Below the pieces are notes generated by a model. The model was given only the letters and a program-made list of their open reading frames with translations, was not told the DNA's origin and did no database searches. Below are positions 8,418-17,404 of a DNA stretch of 64,000 nt, one piece after another. Within the stretch, counting starts at the first letter, position 1. Each line of letters starts with the position of its first letter. The DNA is from Saprospiraceae bacterium (GTDB taxonomy: Bacteria > Bacteroidota > Bacteroidia > Chitinophagales > Saprospiraceae): NCBI GenBank assembly GCA_030729925.1, contig JANQWK010000016.1:62001-126000 (forward strand), given 5' to 3'. The position numbers were made by a program, and so were the translations under genes.

Positions 8418-9788
8418 TTAATCTATATTCATTCTGATGCGCCATTCTTTGGGGTAGTAGTTATTTATCCTTGAGCCAATATTTTTGAGCAGGGCGATGG
8501 GGGTATTTTCGAAAGCCGCTACGATCCAGCCTTTGGGGGCATGGGGGACTTCGATGTTTTCTTTTTTGAGGCAGCGAAGGGCGCTTGTCGTATCGAGGTT
8601 ATACAGGGGAATATCGGGAGAGAGGAGGGTACTGACGATCAGGTCGTGTGCGGGGATGAACTCCTGTCTGAGGAGTTGTCCGATGGCCACGCCGGGTTCT
8701 GCCCCCGGGAAGCCGCGCATCAGGTCCAGGATATCGTTCGTATGGATGGAAGGCCAGGCCCGGAGCTGTCCTTGTTCGTTGCTAAACACATCCAGTTGGT
8801 CCGGGTTGTGGAGCCATGACTTGAGGGGATCCATGTTTTTCCCCGCAAGGGGTTTCCAGTAGGATTTTCCGACATTTTTTTTGGGGGCATGATAGGGCTG
8901 TCCACCTGTTTTCTGCAGGCAGGCCATGTAAAAGCCCTCGCCTTTGACCAGGTGGGGAAAGCACTGGTAGCCGGCTCCCATAGACAGCACCCCCCAGGAT
9001 TCGGGTAGCGCAAGACGGATGGGTTCAAATCCGAAATCTTCCTGCAGCCAGCGCACATTGGCTTCATTTTCATCGGGATTGTAGGTACAGGTGCTGTAGA
9101 GAAGCCAGCCGCCGGGTCGGACTGCGGCCACTGCACTGCTGAGGATTCTCTTTTGCCGTCCGGCGCAAAGCTGCTGGTTGTGGAGCGACCATTCGCCCAC
9201 GGCTTGGGGATCCTTCCGGAAAAGGCCTTCTCCGGAGCAGGGGGCATCTACCAGAACCACATCAAAAAAGCCACTGTACGCCTCAAATGCGGACGCATCT
9301 GCATTGGTCAGCAATTTATTGGGATATCCCCATTTGACCAAATTTTCCCGGAGGATGGGGTAGCGGTTTCGGATGACTTCGTTTGCCACCAGCAGACTTT
9401 GATCGGAAACCACAGACTGGATAAGGGTGCTTTTTCCACCGGGCGCGCCGCAGAGATCCAGTATTCTGGGCGATTGAGCTGCCCCGGGCAACTGTTGCAG
9501 GATCCACCCAATCAGCATAGACGCGGCTTCCTGCACATAATACACTCCGGCGTGAAAGAGCGGATCCAGGGTAAAACTTTTTCTTTCATCGAGGTAAAAC
9601 CCATAGTCAGACCATAGAACCGGTGCATACTCGGGCAGTGGTTGCCCCTTTTTCTTGGGATGGTACCGAATGCTCAGGGGGGCTGCCGTTTGGGTGATCG
9701 CCGTGATCAGTGCTGCTGCAGCTTCCTCGCCCAGTAACAAATTGAGTTGTGCTACAAAAGCATCGGGCAAATCCTCGGGGTGCATCAT
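8418..9788 (-). CDS. RsmF/RsmB-type rRNA cytosine-C5 methyltransferase
   Basis: The protein (456 residues from the ATG at 9788) is an S-adenosylmethionine-dependent m5C methyltransferase of the NOL1/NOP2/Sun family. Visible motifs are: LDLCGAPGGKST (SAM-binding motif I, about 112-123), VLVDAPCSGEGLFRKDP (motif IV with the P-C pair) and YSTCTYNPDENEANV (motif VI with the catalytic T-C cysteine). The long C-terminal section (about 310-456), with NDILDLMRGFPGAEPGVAIGQ and FIPAHDL, fits the PUA-like tail of RsmF/YebU, which methylates C1407 of 16S rRNA in E. coli. The exact target base here is inferred. The gene stands alone, divergent from the secreted-protein gene at 9876. Confidence 0.88.
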   Translation of the reverse strand: MMHPEDLPDAFVAQLNLLLGEEAAAALITAITQTAAPLSIRYHPKKKGQPLPEYAPVLWSDYGFYLDERKSFTLDPLFHAGVYYVQEAASMLIGWILQQLPGAAQSPRILDLCGAPGGKSTLIQSVVSDQSLLVANEVIRNRYPILRENLVKWGYPNKLLTNADASAFEAYSGFFDVVLVDAPCSGEGLFRKDPQAVGEWSLHNQQLCAGRQKRILSSAVAAVRPGGWLLYSTCTYNPDENEANVRWLQEDFGFEPIRLALPESWGVLSMGAGYQCFPHLVKGEGFYMACLQKTGGQPYHAPKKNVGKSYWKPLAGKNMDPLKSWLHNPDQLDVFSNEQGQLRAWPSIHTNDILDLMRGFPGAEPGVAIGQLLRQEFIPAHDLIVSTLLSPDIPLYNLDTTSALRCLKKENIEVPHAPKGWIVAAFENTPIALLKNIGSRINNYYPKEWRIRMNID

Positions 9789-9875
9789 GTTTGAATTTTG
9801 ATAAATCAAAGAAGCTCAGGGTAAAAGAAAAAACGATATCTTTCGTTAAATTTAAAATAAATCAAACTTAACTAT

Positions 9876-10571
9876 ATGGCAAAGAAAATCGCTGCAGTAT
9901 TGCTGTTATTTTGGCAATGGATGATTCCAGTTGCTGCACAGGGCACTTGCGAGGTATTTTATGTACTCGAAGCAGGGAAGCGATGGGAGTACCAGACCTA
10001 TGATGCCAAGGGAAAGCCGGAAAGTCGCATTTATCAGGAAGTTAAGTCTTTAGCGCAGCAGCCGGAAGGCGGCATGGAAGCGTTGATCGAAAATCGAGCT
10101 ACTGATAAGAACGGCAAAGCGCTTACTCAGGGCACATTTAGGCTCATTTGCAAGGAGGATGTCCTGAAAATGGATCTGATGACCTCCTTGTCGCCCGAGG
10201 TCATGCAGTCGCTGTCGAACATGGAAATTACGGTTGAGGGTACCGAGATGCTTCTCCCGGCGGCACTGAGTAAGGGACAAGAACTTCCAGATGCTTATAC
10301 CAATATCAAGGCGGGTATGCAGGGGGTCGCGATCGTCAACATGACCATTGCCTCTACGAACAGGAAGGTGGAAGACCAGGAGTTGCTGCAAACACCGGCG
10401 GGCAACTTTGACTGTTACCGCATCTCTTATGATTTGTCCATCAAGACGCTTATCAAAAAGACCTACAGGGTTGTAGAATGGTATGCGAAGGGTGCGGGAA
10501 TGGTGCGCAGTGAAACTTACGACCAGAAAGGCAAACTGGAACATTCCATGGAGCTGGTAGTGTTAAACTGA
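9876..10571 (+). CDS. Secreted TapB/DUF3108-like protein of unknown function
   Basis: This 231-residue protein begins with a signal peptide (cleavage likely after PVAAQ) and is otherwise soluble. The pattern GKRWEYQTYDAKGKPESRIYQ ... TPAGNFDCYRISYDL ... VEWYAKGAGMVRSETYDQKGK is that of a beta-rich lipocalin-like domain found in Bacteroidota proteins named TapB or DUF3108; I recognise the motif type but cannot confirm it by search. It probably acts in the periplasm or outer membrane. A near-consensus -7 box (TATCTTTC, 9837-9844) lies 31 bp upstream. The gene converges on the type-B T9SS mini-protein with only 3 bp between them. Confidence 0.6.
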   Translation: MAKKIAAVLLLFWQWMIPVAAQGTCEVFYVLEAGKRWEYQTYDAKGKPESRIYQEVKSLAQQPEGGMEALIENRATDKNGKALTQGTFRLICKEDVLKMDLMTSLSPEVMQSLSNMEITVEGTEMLLPAALSKGQELPDAYTNIKAGMQGVAIVNMTIASTNRKVEDQELLQTPAGNFDCYRISYDLSIKTLIKKTYRVVEWYAKGAGMVRSETYDQKGKLEHSMELVVLN

Positions 10572-10574
10572 CCG

Positions 10575-10958
10575 TTATCGGATAAGCGCCAGATCGCCGC
10601 TGATTTTTCCGGATGACAGGGAGTCGGCAGACTCAAACGTATAAGAAATCATGTAGGTATAAACATCGGCGGGGGCGGGTTCTCCGCCGGTTTCTCCATT
10701 CCAGCCATCCTCTGCGGATCTGCTGTTGTACACAAGTTGCCCCCAGCGACTGAAGATTTTCATCTCGAAAGAAGCAAATCCGCAACTGCTGGAGGGCTTG
10801 AAGGTGTCGTTAAGGGCATCTCCGTTGGGAGAAAATACGTTAGGTACGTATAATTCGCAACTATGATTTGGTACGGTGTACTTCGCATCGGGCATACCAT
10901 CCGAAACGGGTATCAGTAAGGAGGTAAAATAACCTGCAAGCAGGATAAAAAATTTCAT
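10575..10958 (-). CDS. Mini-protein consisting almost only of a T9SS type-B sorting domain
   Basis: This 127-residue product has a signal peptide (MKFFILLAGYFTSLLIPVSDG), about 20 linker residues, and then a complete CHU_C / gliding-motility-associated C-terminal domain: YVPNVFSPNGDALNDTF, MKIFSRWGQLVYNS, DGWNGE, APADVYTYMISYTF, and the final SGDLALIR. This domain normally directs a large passenger through the type IX secretion system (with PorP/SprF-like partners) to the cell surface, yet here there is no passenger. The next gene upstream encodes a LamG protein with the same tail; the two tails align well (both end SGDxxLIR), so this may be a remnant or duplicate of that tail, or a genuine small surface protein. 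Confidence 0.88.
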   Translation of the reverse strand: MKFFILLAGYFTSLLIPVSDGMPDAKYTVPNHSCELYVPNVFSPNGDALNDTFKPSSSCGFASFEMKIFSRWGQLVYNSRSAEDGWNGETGGEPAPADVYTYMISYTFESADSLSSGKISGDLALIR

Positions 10959-11085
10959 GAGATTATAACTTTCAGTAAAGGTATTGGTGTCTGATCATAT
11001 TACCAACCATTTTGCCTACCGTTTCGGGTAGGGTAGCCCTGCCAGTTTATCGGTAGGTTTGTTTGAGGAAATGGCGGGTATGGAT

Positions 11086-12342
11086 TTACCGAATCAGGGT
11101 AACATCTCCGCTGACCACCTCAGAAACGGGGTTCCCATTGTTGATGCCTTCTTCCCGGTAAGTAAAATCAATGACCCAGGTGTAGGTATCGGAGGGAGCG
11201 GGTTCGTTTTTGAATTCTCCATTCCAGCCTGTGCGGTAATCGTTGGTCTCGAATACCAACTGTCCCCAGCGATTAAAGACCTTCATATTGAAGGCCAGAA
11301 TGTCCTGGCAGTAGGTCAGTACACGAAAACTCGAATTGAGTTCATCGCCGTTGGGTGTAAAGGCATTGGGGATGCGTTCGTCCTCTTTGTTTTTCAAGGG
11401 GCAGGTACAATCAATACTGGTAACCTGGATATCATCGCCGGCGGAAAAACACGCATTGGACACCTCGACCGAGTACGTTCCTGCGCCGCTTACCACAAAG
11501 GAGGTGCCTAAAGAACCATCCTGCCAGCGAATGTCATAACCCTTGTACGGGGGGACGACCAGGGTGAGTTCGTCCGACAAACAGATGGTGGTATCTGCGC
11601 CGAGGTTGATGCGAGGTACGGGAATGGTTTCGGACAACTGGGCGATCTCCAGGCGGGTCAGGGGTCTGTCATACACCCTGATCTCATCCAGGGCGCCCTG
11701 GAAAAACTCGGAGTACGTCTCCGGGCTTGTAAAACCTGCCAATGCGCCGAAGGTGAAAGTCCCGTTGCTCAATACGGGAATCTGGGTGCGGGAATCTGTT
11801 CCTGCGAGGGTACAATCTATATACAATTGCATCTCAGTCGGGGTACGCTGGGCAATTACATGGTGCCATTGTCCGTCGAACAACAGCCCTGTGCGGTCGT
11901 GCACAAAAGCCGACTGATCTGCCTGACTGCTCAGGTATGACATTGGCTGACCAGCATTAGCTGCATTGATTTTTATCCAGGTATTGGCTGCGGGCGAACT
12001 GTCCTGGCCAACGTGAAAAAGTGTCTGTGTGGGGGTTTGTTTTTCTGCCTTTACCCAAAAAGCCACCGCATAGGGAGCCTGATTGACATCCAGCTGGTCA
12101 TTGAGGATGCGCAGGAAGCTGGATGTCCCGTTGAAATACACGGCTGCATCCGGTCTGCCCCTCCTGTCGTTGACCAACACCAGGTCGGTCGCTTCCAATT
12201 CCGACATTGCAGGACCCTCGTCCAGCAACAATGCCCCTTCAATGGGCAGGAATGCGATGAGGCCTTGGGCGATGTTTTGGGCGTTGAGGCTTATGGTCGC
12301 CAAAGTAGAGAAACTTATCAGGAAAAGGACTATTCGGATCAT
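11086..12342 (-). CDS. LamG-domain surface protein with T9SS type-B sorting domain
   Basis: I start the protein at the ATG at 12342 (MIRIVLFLISFSTLATISLNAQ, a signal peptide), giving 418 residues. Residues about 25-215 form a concanavalin-A/LamG-like jelly roll (AVYFNGTSSFLRI, YAVAFWVKAEKQTPTQTLFH, WHHVIAQRTPTEMQLYIDC, GALDEIRVYDRPLTRLEIAQL). An Ig/PKD-like stretch follows (LGADTTICLSDELTLVVP, then SGAGTYSVEVSNACFSAGDD). The C-terminal about 90 residues are a CHU_C type-B sorting domain (RIPNAFTPNGDELNSSFRV, FNRWGQLVFETNDYRTGWNGE, ending SGDVTLIR). It should be exported by the type IX secretion system and displayed on or released from the surface; LamG domains generally bind glycans or peptides. 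It is 127 bp from the mini-CTD gene. Confidence 0.9.
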   Translation of the reverse strand: MIRIVLFLISFSTLATISLNAQNIAQGLIAFLPIEGALLLDEGPAMSELEATDLVLVNDRRGRPDAAVYFNGTSSFLRILNDQLDVNQAPYAVAFWVKAEKQTPTQTLFHVGQDSSPAANTWIKINAANAGQPMSYLSSQADQSAFVHDRTGLLFDGQWHHVIAQRTPTEMQLYIDCTLAGTDSRTQIPVLSNGTFTFGALAGFTSPETYSEFFQGALDEIRVYDRPLTRLEIAQLSETIPVPRINLGADTTICLSDELTLVVPPYKGYDIRWQDGSLGTSFVVSGAGTYSVEVSNACFSAGDDIQVTSIDCTCPLKNKEDERIPNAFTPNGDELNSSFRVLTYCQDILAFNMKVFNRWGQLVFETNDYRTGWNGEFKNEPAPSDTYTWVIDFTYREEGINNGNPVSEVVSGDVTLIR

Positions 12343-12410
12343 CGGTAAATTTTTATGCAAAACAAATCAAAGGAACCAAAATGAAATTAATCAAAAATTC
12401 AGGAACAGGC

Positions 12411-13721
12411 TCATTTGGTTGTACTAATTTCATGCAATAGACCTGCCAGCTTTTTGGTCTGGTTAAAATTGGAAAAGACACTATAATCCGGTCTTTCGGA
12501 ATCGTGCTTAAACTGTTGTTGTTGAAAAAAATGGTATTGTCGCTGCATAAATTCCTTTATGTGACGGGTATCTTCCCAGGGAAAATTTTCCCCTAGTTCA
12601 TATTGTTTCATGATGTATTCAATATCTGTACCTGTAGGCCCTAAGCTCATCACAGGGCGGTTTGCGCGGATATACTCATAAAACTTCCCGGGCATTCTGC
12701 CCCCTACATTATCAGCTTTATTCAGCGGAAGGAGCAGTACCCAGGAATTAACCAGTTCCTGTAGGGTCTGTTTCCGAGGTAAAGTGCCCAATTGTACGAC
12801 TTGTTCCTGAAGACCGAGTGCCTGAATATTTTGCAGCACGGTGTGGTCAATTTGTCCGATGAGTTTGATTCTGGCAAACTCCTTGAAACCTGGCAACTCT
12901 TGATTCAAAGCTGCAAATGCTTGCAGAAAGTTATCTGGATTTCGGTCGGTACCCAGTAGCCCTGCATGGGTGAAAGTGAAAAAAGCATCGGGTTGAACTT
13001 TCAAGGCAGCAAAATCGTCCTCATCGTAGCCATAATAAATGACCTCTACATCTTTTGCGCCTATTGCCATCAAATCCTTTTTCCAGGTAGGGCTGGCGAT
13101 GGTAATTTTGCGGGCGGTATGAAAAGTCTCTTGCTCGAGTTTTTTGTGTATGCGATCGGCTCGTTTTCCAATCTTGAAAAGCTTATAATAATCCACCTGT
13201 GTCCAGGGATCCTGAAAGTCTGCTAAATAAGGAATACCTGTTTTTTGCGCTACCTGGGTTCCGATAACGGTATTGGTATGGGGCGGGCCATCGGTGAGGA
13301 TAGCATCTACTGGGTTTTCCCGCAGGTAGTTTACCAAAAAGCCCACAGCAGGTTTGATCCAAAGCGCACGTGCATCAGGAATAAAAAAATTTCCCCTGAT
13401 CCAGATGGCCAGGTTGTCGAACCAGGTTTGTTTGTCTTTTACATGGACGATATTGTTCAAAGGTGTGTTTTTCCGATTGGTCAGGATCTTAAACAAGCGG
13501 AAAGGTTCCCTTATGGGATATTTGATCACTTGGACATTGTCCGGGATGTCCCGAAAATTACCCTCATCCAGATACGGATAATCGGCATTTTCGGGAACAA
13601 AGACAATTGGCTCCCAATCAAAATTCCGCAGGTACTTGACAAATTTCAGGTTGCGAAGTACTCCGATTCCGCCGGAGGGAGGCCAATAATAAGATATGAT
13701 CAGTACCTTTTTTAAGGCCAT
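12411..13721 (-). CDS. Glycosyltransferase, GT4-like (GT-B fold)
   Basis: The 436-residue cytosolic protein begins with the Rossmann opening of GT-B enzymes (LKKVLIISYYWPPSGGIG). It has an acceptor-domain segment (DAILTDGPPHTNTVIG, YLADFQDPWTQVDYY) and a donor-domain segment (FTHAGLLGTDRNPDNFLQAF, IGQIDHTV, GRMPGKFYEYIRANRPV). The last of these is the nucleotide-sugar-binding E(x7)E-like region. It would add a sugar to a lipid-linked or surface glycan. The gene is the second of a pair, starting 3 bp after the stop of the YfhO-like membrane protein gene, so the two are probably co-transcribed. Substrate is not predictable. Confidence 0.85.
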   Translation of the reverse strand: MALKKVLIISYYWPPSGGIGVLRNLKFVKYLRNFDWEPIVFVPENADYPYLDEGNFRDIPDNVQVIKYPIREPFRLFKILTNRKNTPLNNIVHVKDKQTWFDNLAIWIRGNFFIPDARALWIKPAVGFLVNYLRENPVDAILTDGPPHTNTVIGTQVAQKTGIPYLADFQDPWTQVDYYKLFKIGKRADRIHKKLEQETFHTARKITIASPTWKKDLMAIGAKDVEVIYYGYDEDDFAALKVQPDAFFTFTHAGLLGTDRNPDNFLQAFAALNQELPGFKEFARIKLIGQIDHTVLQNIQALGLQEQVVQLGTLPRKQTLQELVNSWVLLLPLNKADNVGGRMPGKFYEYIRANRPVMSLGPTGTDIEYIMKQYELGENFPWEDTRHIKEFMQRQYHFFQQQQFKHDSERPDYSVFSNFNQTKKLAGLLHEISTTK

Positions 13722-13724
13722 GTG

Positions 13725-16253
13725 CTATTTCTTCTTGTTTTTTCGGTTGCTGACTACTGCTGCTGTTTTTGTTGACGCGGCGGGGCTTTGGGGTGTTTCA
13801 GGAGCTTCCACCGGCATATTCCTAAAGTACTGCCATCCGGAATATCCGGCATAGCCGAAGAATCCTAGAAGGATGAGGTTGGAAAAAATCCGGGTGAGCA
13901 GGGTACCGATCTGGTAGGTTTTGGGGGCAAATACAAACTCGATCGTGTGGTCGCCTGCGGGAACCTTCATGGCTCGGAGCACGTAGTTGGCGCGGATATG
14001 ATCCACCGGTTCCCCATCCAGATAAGCCTGCCAGCCCTTTTTGGGACCGTACCATATTTCAGAGAATACCGCCAGTTGTTCCGAACCGGTTTTCACGGCA
14101 TAAGTCAGTCGGTTGGGCTTGTACTCCAGCAACCGGATATTGCCATTGGGCTCGGGGGTCAGGTTGCCGATGTAATCATTAAATTCTTTGTGGATGACGA
14201 CATCCTCGGCCGGATTGATATTGGACAACAAGTTGAGTTCATCCCGGTTGGAGTTGACGAAGTTGATATTTTGTACAAACCAGGCATTGCCGAGCGCTCC
14301 CGGGTTGATCCGGGCTGCCGGACCGCTGCCGTCATTGACGATAAAATACTTGGTATTGAGCATGTCGAGCACGCGCTGATTGCCTTTACTGATCTGATAG
14401 TCAATCAAATCTTGATAGCGCTGCAGCTTTGCAGCGTGGTATCCTCCTACCGATTTGTGGAAGTTGGAGGCGCGGGCAGACTGAAACGGACTTTCTGTTT
14501 GGTCGAGGACCCGATAATGGATATCGGGATCCTGCAGGATCTGCTGGTCGGCCGCATTGGGTTGTGTCGTTACAGCATTGCCTATCTGGGGACTGACAAA
14601 TTTGTCCGCTCCGAGGTAGCGCTGTCCTACCGTCCACATGTCAAAAACGACAATGGCTCCTATTCCGGCAAGACTGAGCGCGTAGCTCAGTTTTTGGTTG
14701 ACCCAAGCCCAGATAATGCCACCTATCAGTAGCACAATAGCCAGGCTCCTCAGCGCATCGCCCCGCATCAATTCTTTCCTGGCTTCAATCAAAGGATTGA
14801 GGTTCAGTCCTGCCTGCGCAAAACGGCCATCCGATGCCCCGCTGAAGTCGAAGGCAGAAGGACCAATGACAATAAAAAACAAACAAACAGCAGCGCTGAT
14901 TCCTCCTGCGATGTACAGACTGCGGGTAATTGCTGCCGACTGGAATTTGCGTTGGAAAATTCCGGAAAGGGTCATAAAGGCCAGCAAGCTGACCAACAGC
15001 GCCGTCACGCTGAGCACGGAGTTGGGCGTCCGGAATTTGTTGTACAAGGGGAAATAGTAAAAAAACAATTCATTGAACCACTCCAGGTTTTTCCCGAGGG
15101 ATAGCAGTAAAGTCAGCAGGGTACCCAGACCCAGCCACCATTTTACAGGACCTTCGATCAGGAATAGCCCCAAAATAAAGAGAAAAACCAGTCCCGCACC
15201 AAAATATATCGGACCGCTGGTAAAGGGCAGCGCGCCCCAGTACAACGGCGCTGAATTGCCCTGCATCTGAACAACCTGTCGCCAGTTGGGGTCGCGGTTG
15301 AGCGCAGATCCCTGATCCACCGTTTCATTGCTGCCTCCTCCCACAACACCGGGAATAAAGGAAGCCATTAGATCCAGAGAGTTGTTGCTCCACTGCATGG
15401 CATAATCCCAGGCAAGTCCGTCCGTCTCGCTGCTGCTACTGGAAGCATTCCCCCCGTCGGCATTTGCTACCGGCTCCAGGACAGGTTTTCCGCGCATGGT
15501 ATCCTGGGAGTACTCGAAAGTCACAAAAACGTTGTTGGCCGCTGAGGCCAAAGCCATTGCCGAGCAAAGCACCAGGATGGCATTGCTCTTCACAAAATCC
15601 ATCAACTGCTGGTTTCGGATATCATGTACGAGTTTGGCCACTACAAAAATCAGGGTTGTGATCACAAAATAGTACAACATCTGGGGGTGGTTGGCCAAGA
15701 GCGCCGCTCCTGTACCCAGACTAAACAGCGCTGCACCCCATAGATAACGCTTTTGATAGACGAGGATCATCCCCGCCGCAACATAAGGCAGGTAAAAAAT
15801 GGTGTTGAGTTTGGTCACGTGTCCGGCCTCGTACAACACAAAATTATTGGTCGAAAAGGCAAAACCTATGCCGCCTATCATAGCCAGCCAAGGCGAGGCG
15901 CCCAAACTCACTAACAGGATATAAAAACCGATCATACCGGCGATGAACATCCCAGCGGGAGCCCCAAAGCGCAGTCGGAGGAAGCGGTCGAGTGTACTCA
16001 ATTGGTTGCCTTCGCTGATACTATTGATTTGAAAAGTCGGCATCCCCCCGAACATGGAGTTGGTCCATAGGCTGGTTTCGTTGTTTTGGCTGGCAAATTT
16101 GTTGACCTCTGCCGACATACCGTAATACTGAATCAAGTCGCCCTGTCGGATGACTTTTCCTTCGAGCTGGGGATAAAAATAAATCGCAGCGATGGTGGCG
16201 AATGCGAGCACTGCGACTGCATGGGGGAGAATTTTCTTCAAAATTGGGTTCAT
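13725..16253 (-). CDS. YfhO-family polytopic membrane protein (GT-C-like)
   Basis: The 842-residue protein has about a dozen membrane helices over the first about 560 residues, a periplasmic region (about 560-780), a final helix (about 785-805) and a lysine-rich end (RKNKKK). The N-terminal segment (YFYPQLEGKVIRQGDLIQYYGM) and GMPTFQ, LYEAGHVTKLNTIFYLPYVA and the C-terminal VFSEIWYGPKKGWQAYLDGEPV with LRAMKVPAGDHTIEFVF are the typical YfhO signature. YfhO proteins resemble lipid-dependent GT-C transferases and in Gram-positives help glycosylate lipoteichoic acid; in Bacteroidota the role is open. The adjacent GT4-type gene suggests they act together in surface glycan assembly. Confidence 0.85.
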   Translation of the reverse strand: MNPILKKILPHAVAVLAFATIAAIYFYPQLEGKVIRQGDLIQYYGMSAEVNKFASQNNETSLWTNSMFGGMPTFQINSISEGNQLSTLDRFLRLRFGAPAGMFIAGMIGFYILLVSLGASPWLAMIGGIGFAFSTNNFVLYEAGHVTKLNTIFYLPYVAAGMILVYQKRYLWGAALFSLGTGAALLANHPQMLYYFVITTLIFVVAKLVHDIRNQQLMDFVKSNAILVLCSAMALASAANNVFVTFEYSQDTMRGKPVLEPVANADGGNASSSSSETDGLAWDYAMQWSNNSLDLMASFIPGVVGGGSNETVDQGSALNRDPNWRQVVQMQGNSAPLYWGALPFTSGPIYFGAGLVFLFILGLFLIEGPVKWWLGLGTLLTLLLSLGKNLEWFNELFFYYFPLYNKFRTPNSVLSVTALLVSLLAFMTLSGIFQRKFQSAAITRSLYIAGGISAAVCLFFIVIGPSAFDFSGASDGRFAQAGLNLNPLIEARKELMRGDALRSLAIVLLIGGIIWAWVNQKLSYALSLAGIGAIVVFDMWTVGQRYLGADKFVSPQIGNAVTTQPNAADQQILQDPDIHYRVLDQTESPFQSARASNFHKSVGGYHAAKLQRYQDLIDYQISKGNQRVLDMLNTKYFIVNDGSGPAARINPGALGNAWFVQNINFVNSNRDELNLLSNINPAEDVVIHKEFNDYIGNLTPEPNGNIRLLEYKPNRLTYAVKTGSEQLAVFSEIWYGPKKGWQAYLDGEPVDHIRANYVLRAMKVPAGDHTIEFVFAPKTYQIGTLLTRIFSNLILLGFFGYAGYSGWQYFRNMPVEAPETPQSPAASTKTAAVVSNRKNKKK

Positions 16254-16295
16254 GACAAGGCGAATCTTTTGATGACTATTTTTGAAAGAGGAAAT

Positions 16296-17342
16296 TTAAA
16301 GAAAATCAACATCAACATCATACGGATAGACCATTAAATAATCCAACACCCGGTTGATATCGTAGTTTTCAAAAACAATATGGTACAAACTATCTGTTAT
16401 GGGAACCTTCAATTTGTAGTACCGAGCCAGGGACTTTGCAATGCGCAGCGTCCGAACTCCCTCGGCCAGTTCGGGCATGGTCTCCTGAATCTGGGCAGTA
16501 TTTTCCCCGCTGCCCAGCCGAAGCCCAAAGGTATAGTTGCGACTCTGTTCGCTGGTGGCTGTAGCGATGAGGTCTCCAATGCCGGCGGTGCCGAAAAAAG
16601 CACTACTGTCCGCCCCCATGGCTTTGCCGAAATGAATCATTTCCATCAGCCCGCGGGTAATCAGCATGGCTTCGATGTTTTTCCCCAGGCCTTTCCCCTT
16701 GAGAATACCCGATCCCAGCGCGATGATATTTTTCAGTGCTCCTGCCAGTTCCGCACCCAGGATGTCAAAAGTGCCAAATACATGAAAATTTTTGCTGCCC
16801 AGCACCTTTTTTCCCGCATCAATGACCTCCTTGAACCGACTTCCGATGACGGTAGCGGTGGGCAGTCCCTGCATGATTTCTGTGGCCAGATTGGGGCCGG
16901 ACAAACAGCCTACCTTTACCACGACGCTTTCTTGTAGGATGACCTCACTCATGGTATGAACCCGGGAACGGGTAACCGGTTTTTCCGGGGCATCACCTCC
17001 TTCCGGATCGGTGATGTCAAAGCCCTTAGTACCGTGGATCAGCATGTGATAGGGCCTGAGAAAAGGACCAAGTTGCTGCATCATGTCCCGAAAATTGACC
17101 GAAGGGACTACCGGGAAAATCAGATCACAGGTATTGGCAATTTCTTCCAGGGACAGGGTAGCGCGTATGCGTGGGGACAGGGTCAGGTCGAGGTGTCGGC
17201 CTTCTTGATTGATCGCCGCAGCCTGGTCGGCATTGCGGGTGTACATCAGCACGTCCGTATTGCAGGCCAGGAGATTGGCAAGGGCTGTTCCAAAGCTTCC
17301 AGCCCCGATAATTCCCACCGGTTTTGATGTTCCCAACTGCAA
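16296..17342 (-). CDS. gpsA: NAD(P)-dependent glycerol-3-phosphate dehydrogenase
   Basis: GpsA reduces dihydroxyacetone phosphate to sn-glycerol 3-phosphate for phospholipid synthesis. The 348-residue product has the N-terminal dinucleotide fold (VGIIGAGSFGTALANLL), VVPSVNFRD, GTKGFD, the catalytic lysine region (AGALKNIIALGSGILKGKGLGKN) and the substrate loop GIGDLIATATSEQSRNYTFG. The frame has no ATG between an upstream stop (17370-17372) and the GxGxxG motif, so the start is a TTG, best at 17342 or at 17336. The gene lies 42 bp upstream of the YfhO gene and 62 bp downstream of truB. Length is typical for the family (about 335-345). Confidence 0.93.
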   Translation of the reverse strand: MQLGTSKPVGIIGAGSFGTALANLLACNTDVLMYTRNADQAAAINQEGRHLDLTLSPRIRATLSLEEIANTCDLIFPVVPSVNFRDMMQQLGPFLRPYHMLIHGTKGFDITDPEGGDAPEKPVTRSRVHTMSEVILQESVVVKVGCLSGPNLATEIMQGLPTATVIGSRFKEVIDAGKKVLGSKNFHVFGTFDILGAELAGALKNIIALGSGILKGKGLGKNIEAMLITRGLMEMIHFGKAMGADSSAFFGTAGIGDLIATATSEQSRNYTFGLRLGSGENTAQIQETMPELAEGVRTLRIAKSLARYYKLKVPITDSLYHIVFENYDINRVLDYLMVYPYDVDVDFL

Positions 17343-17404
17343 TTTTTTTCGGGTATTTGAATTGATGCTTTAAAAATACAATTTTCCCGTAACACTTTTC
17401 CCAT

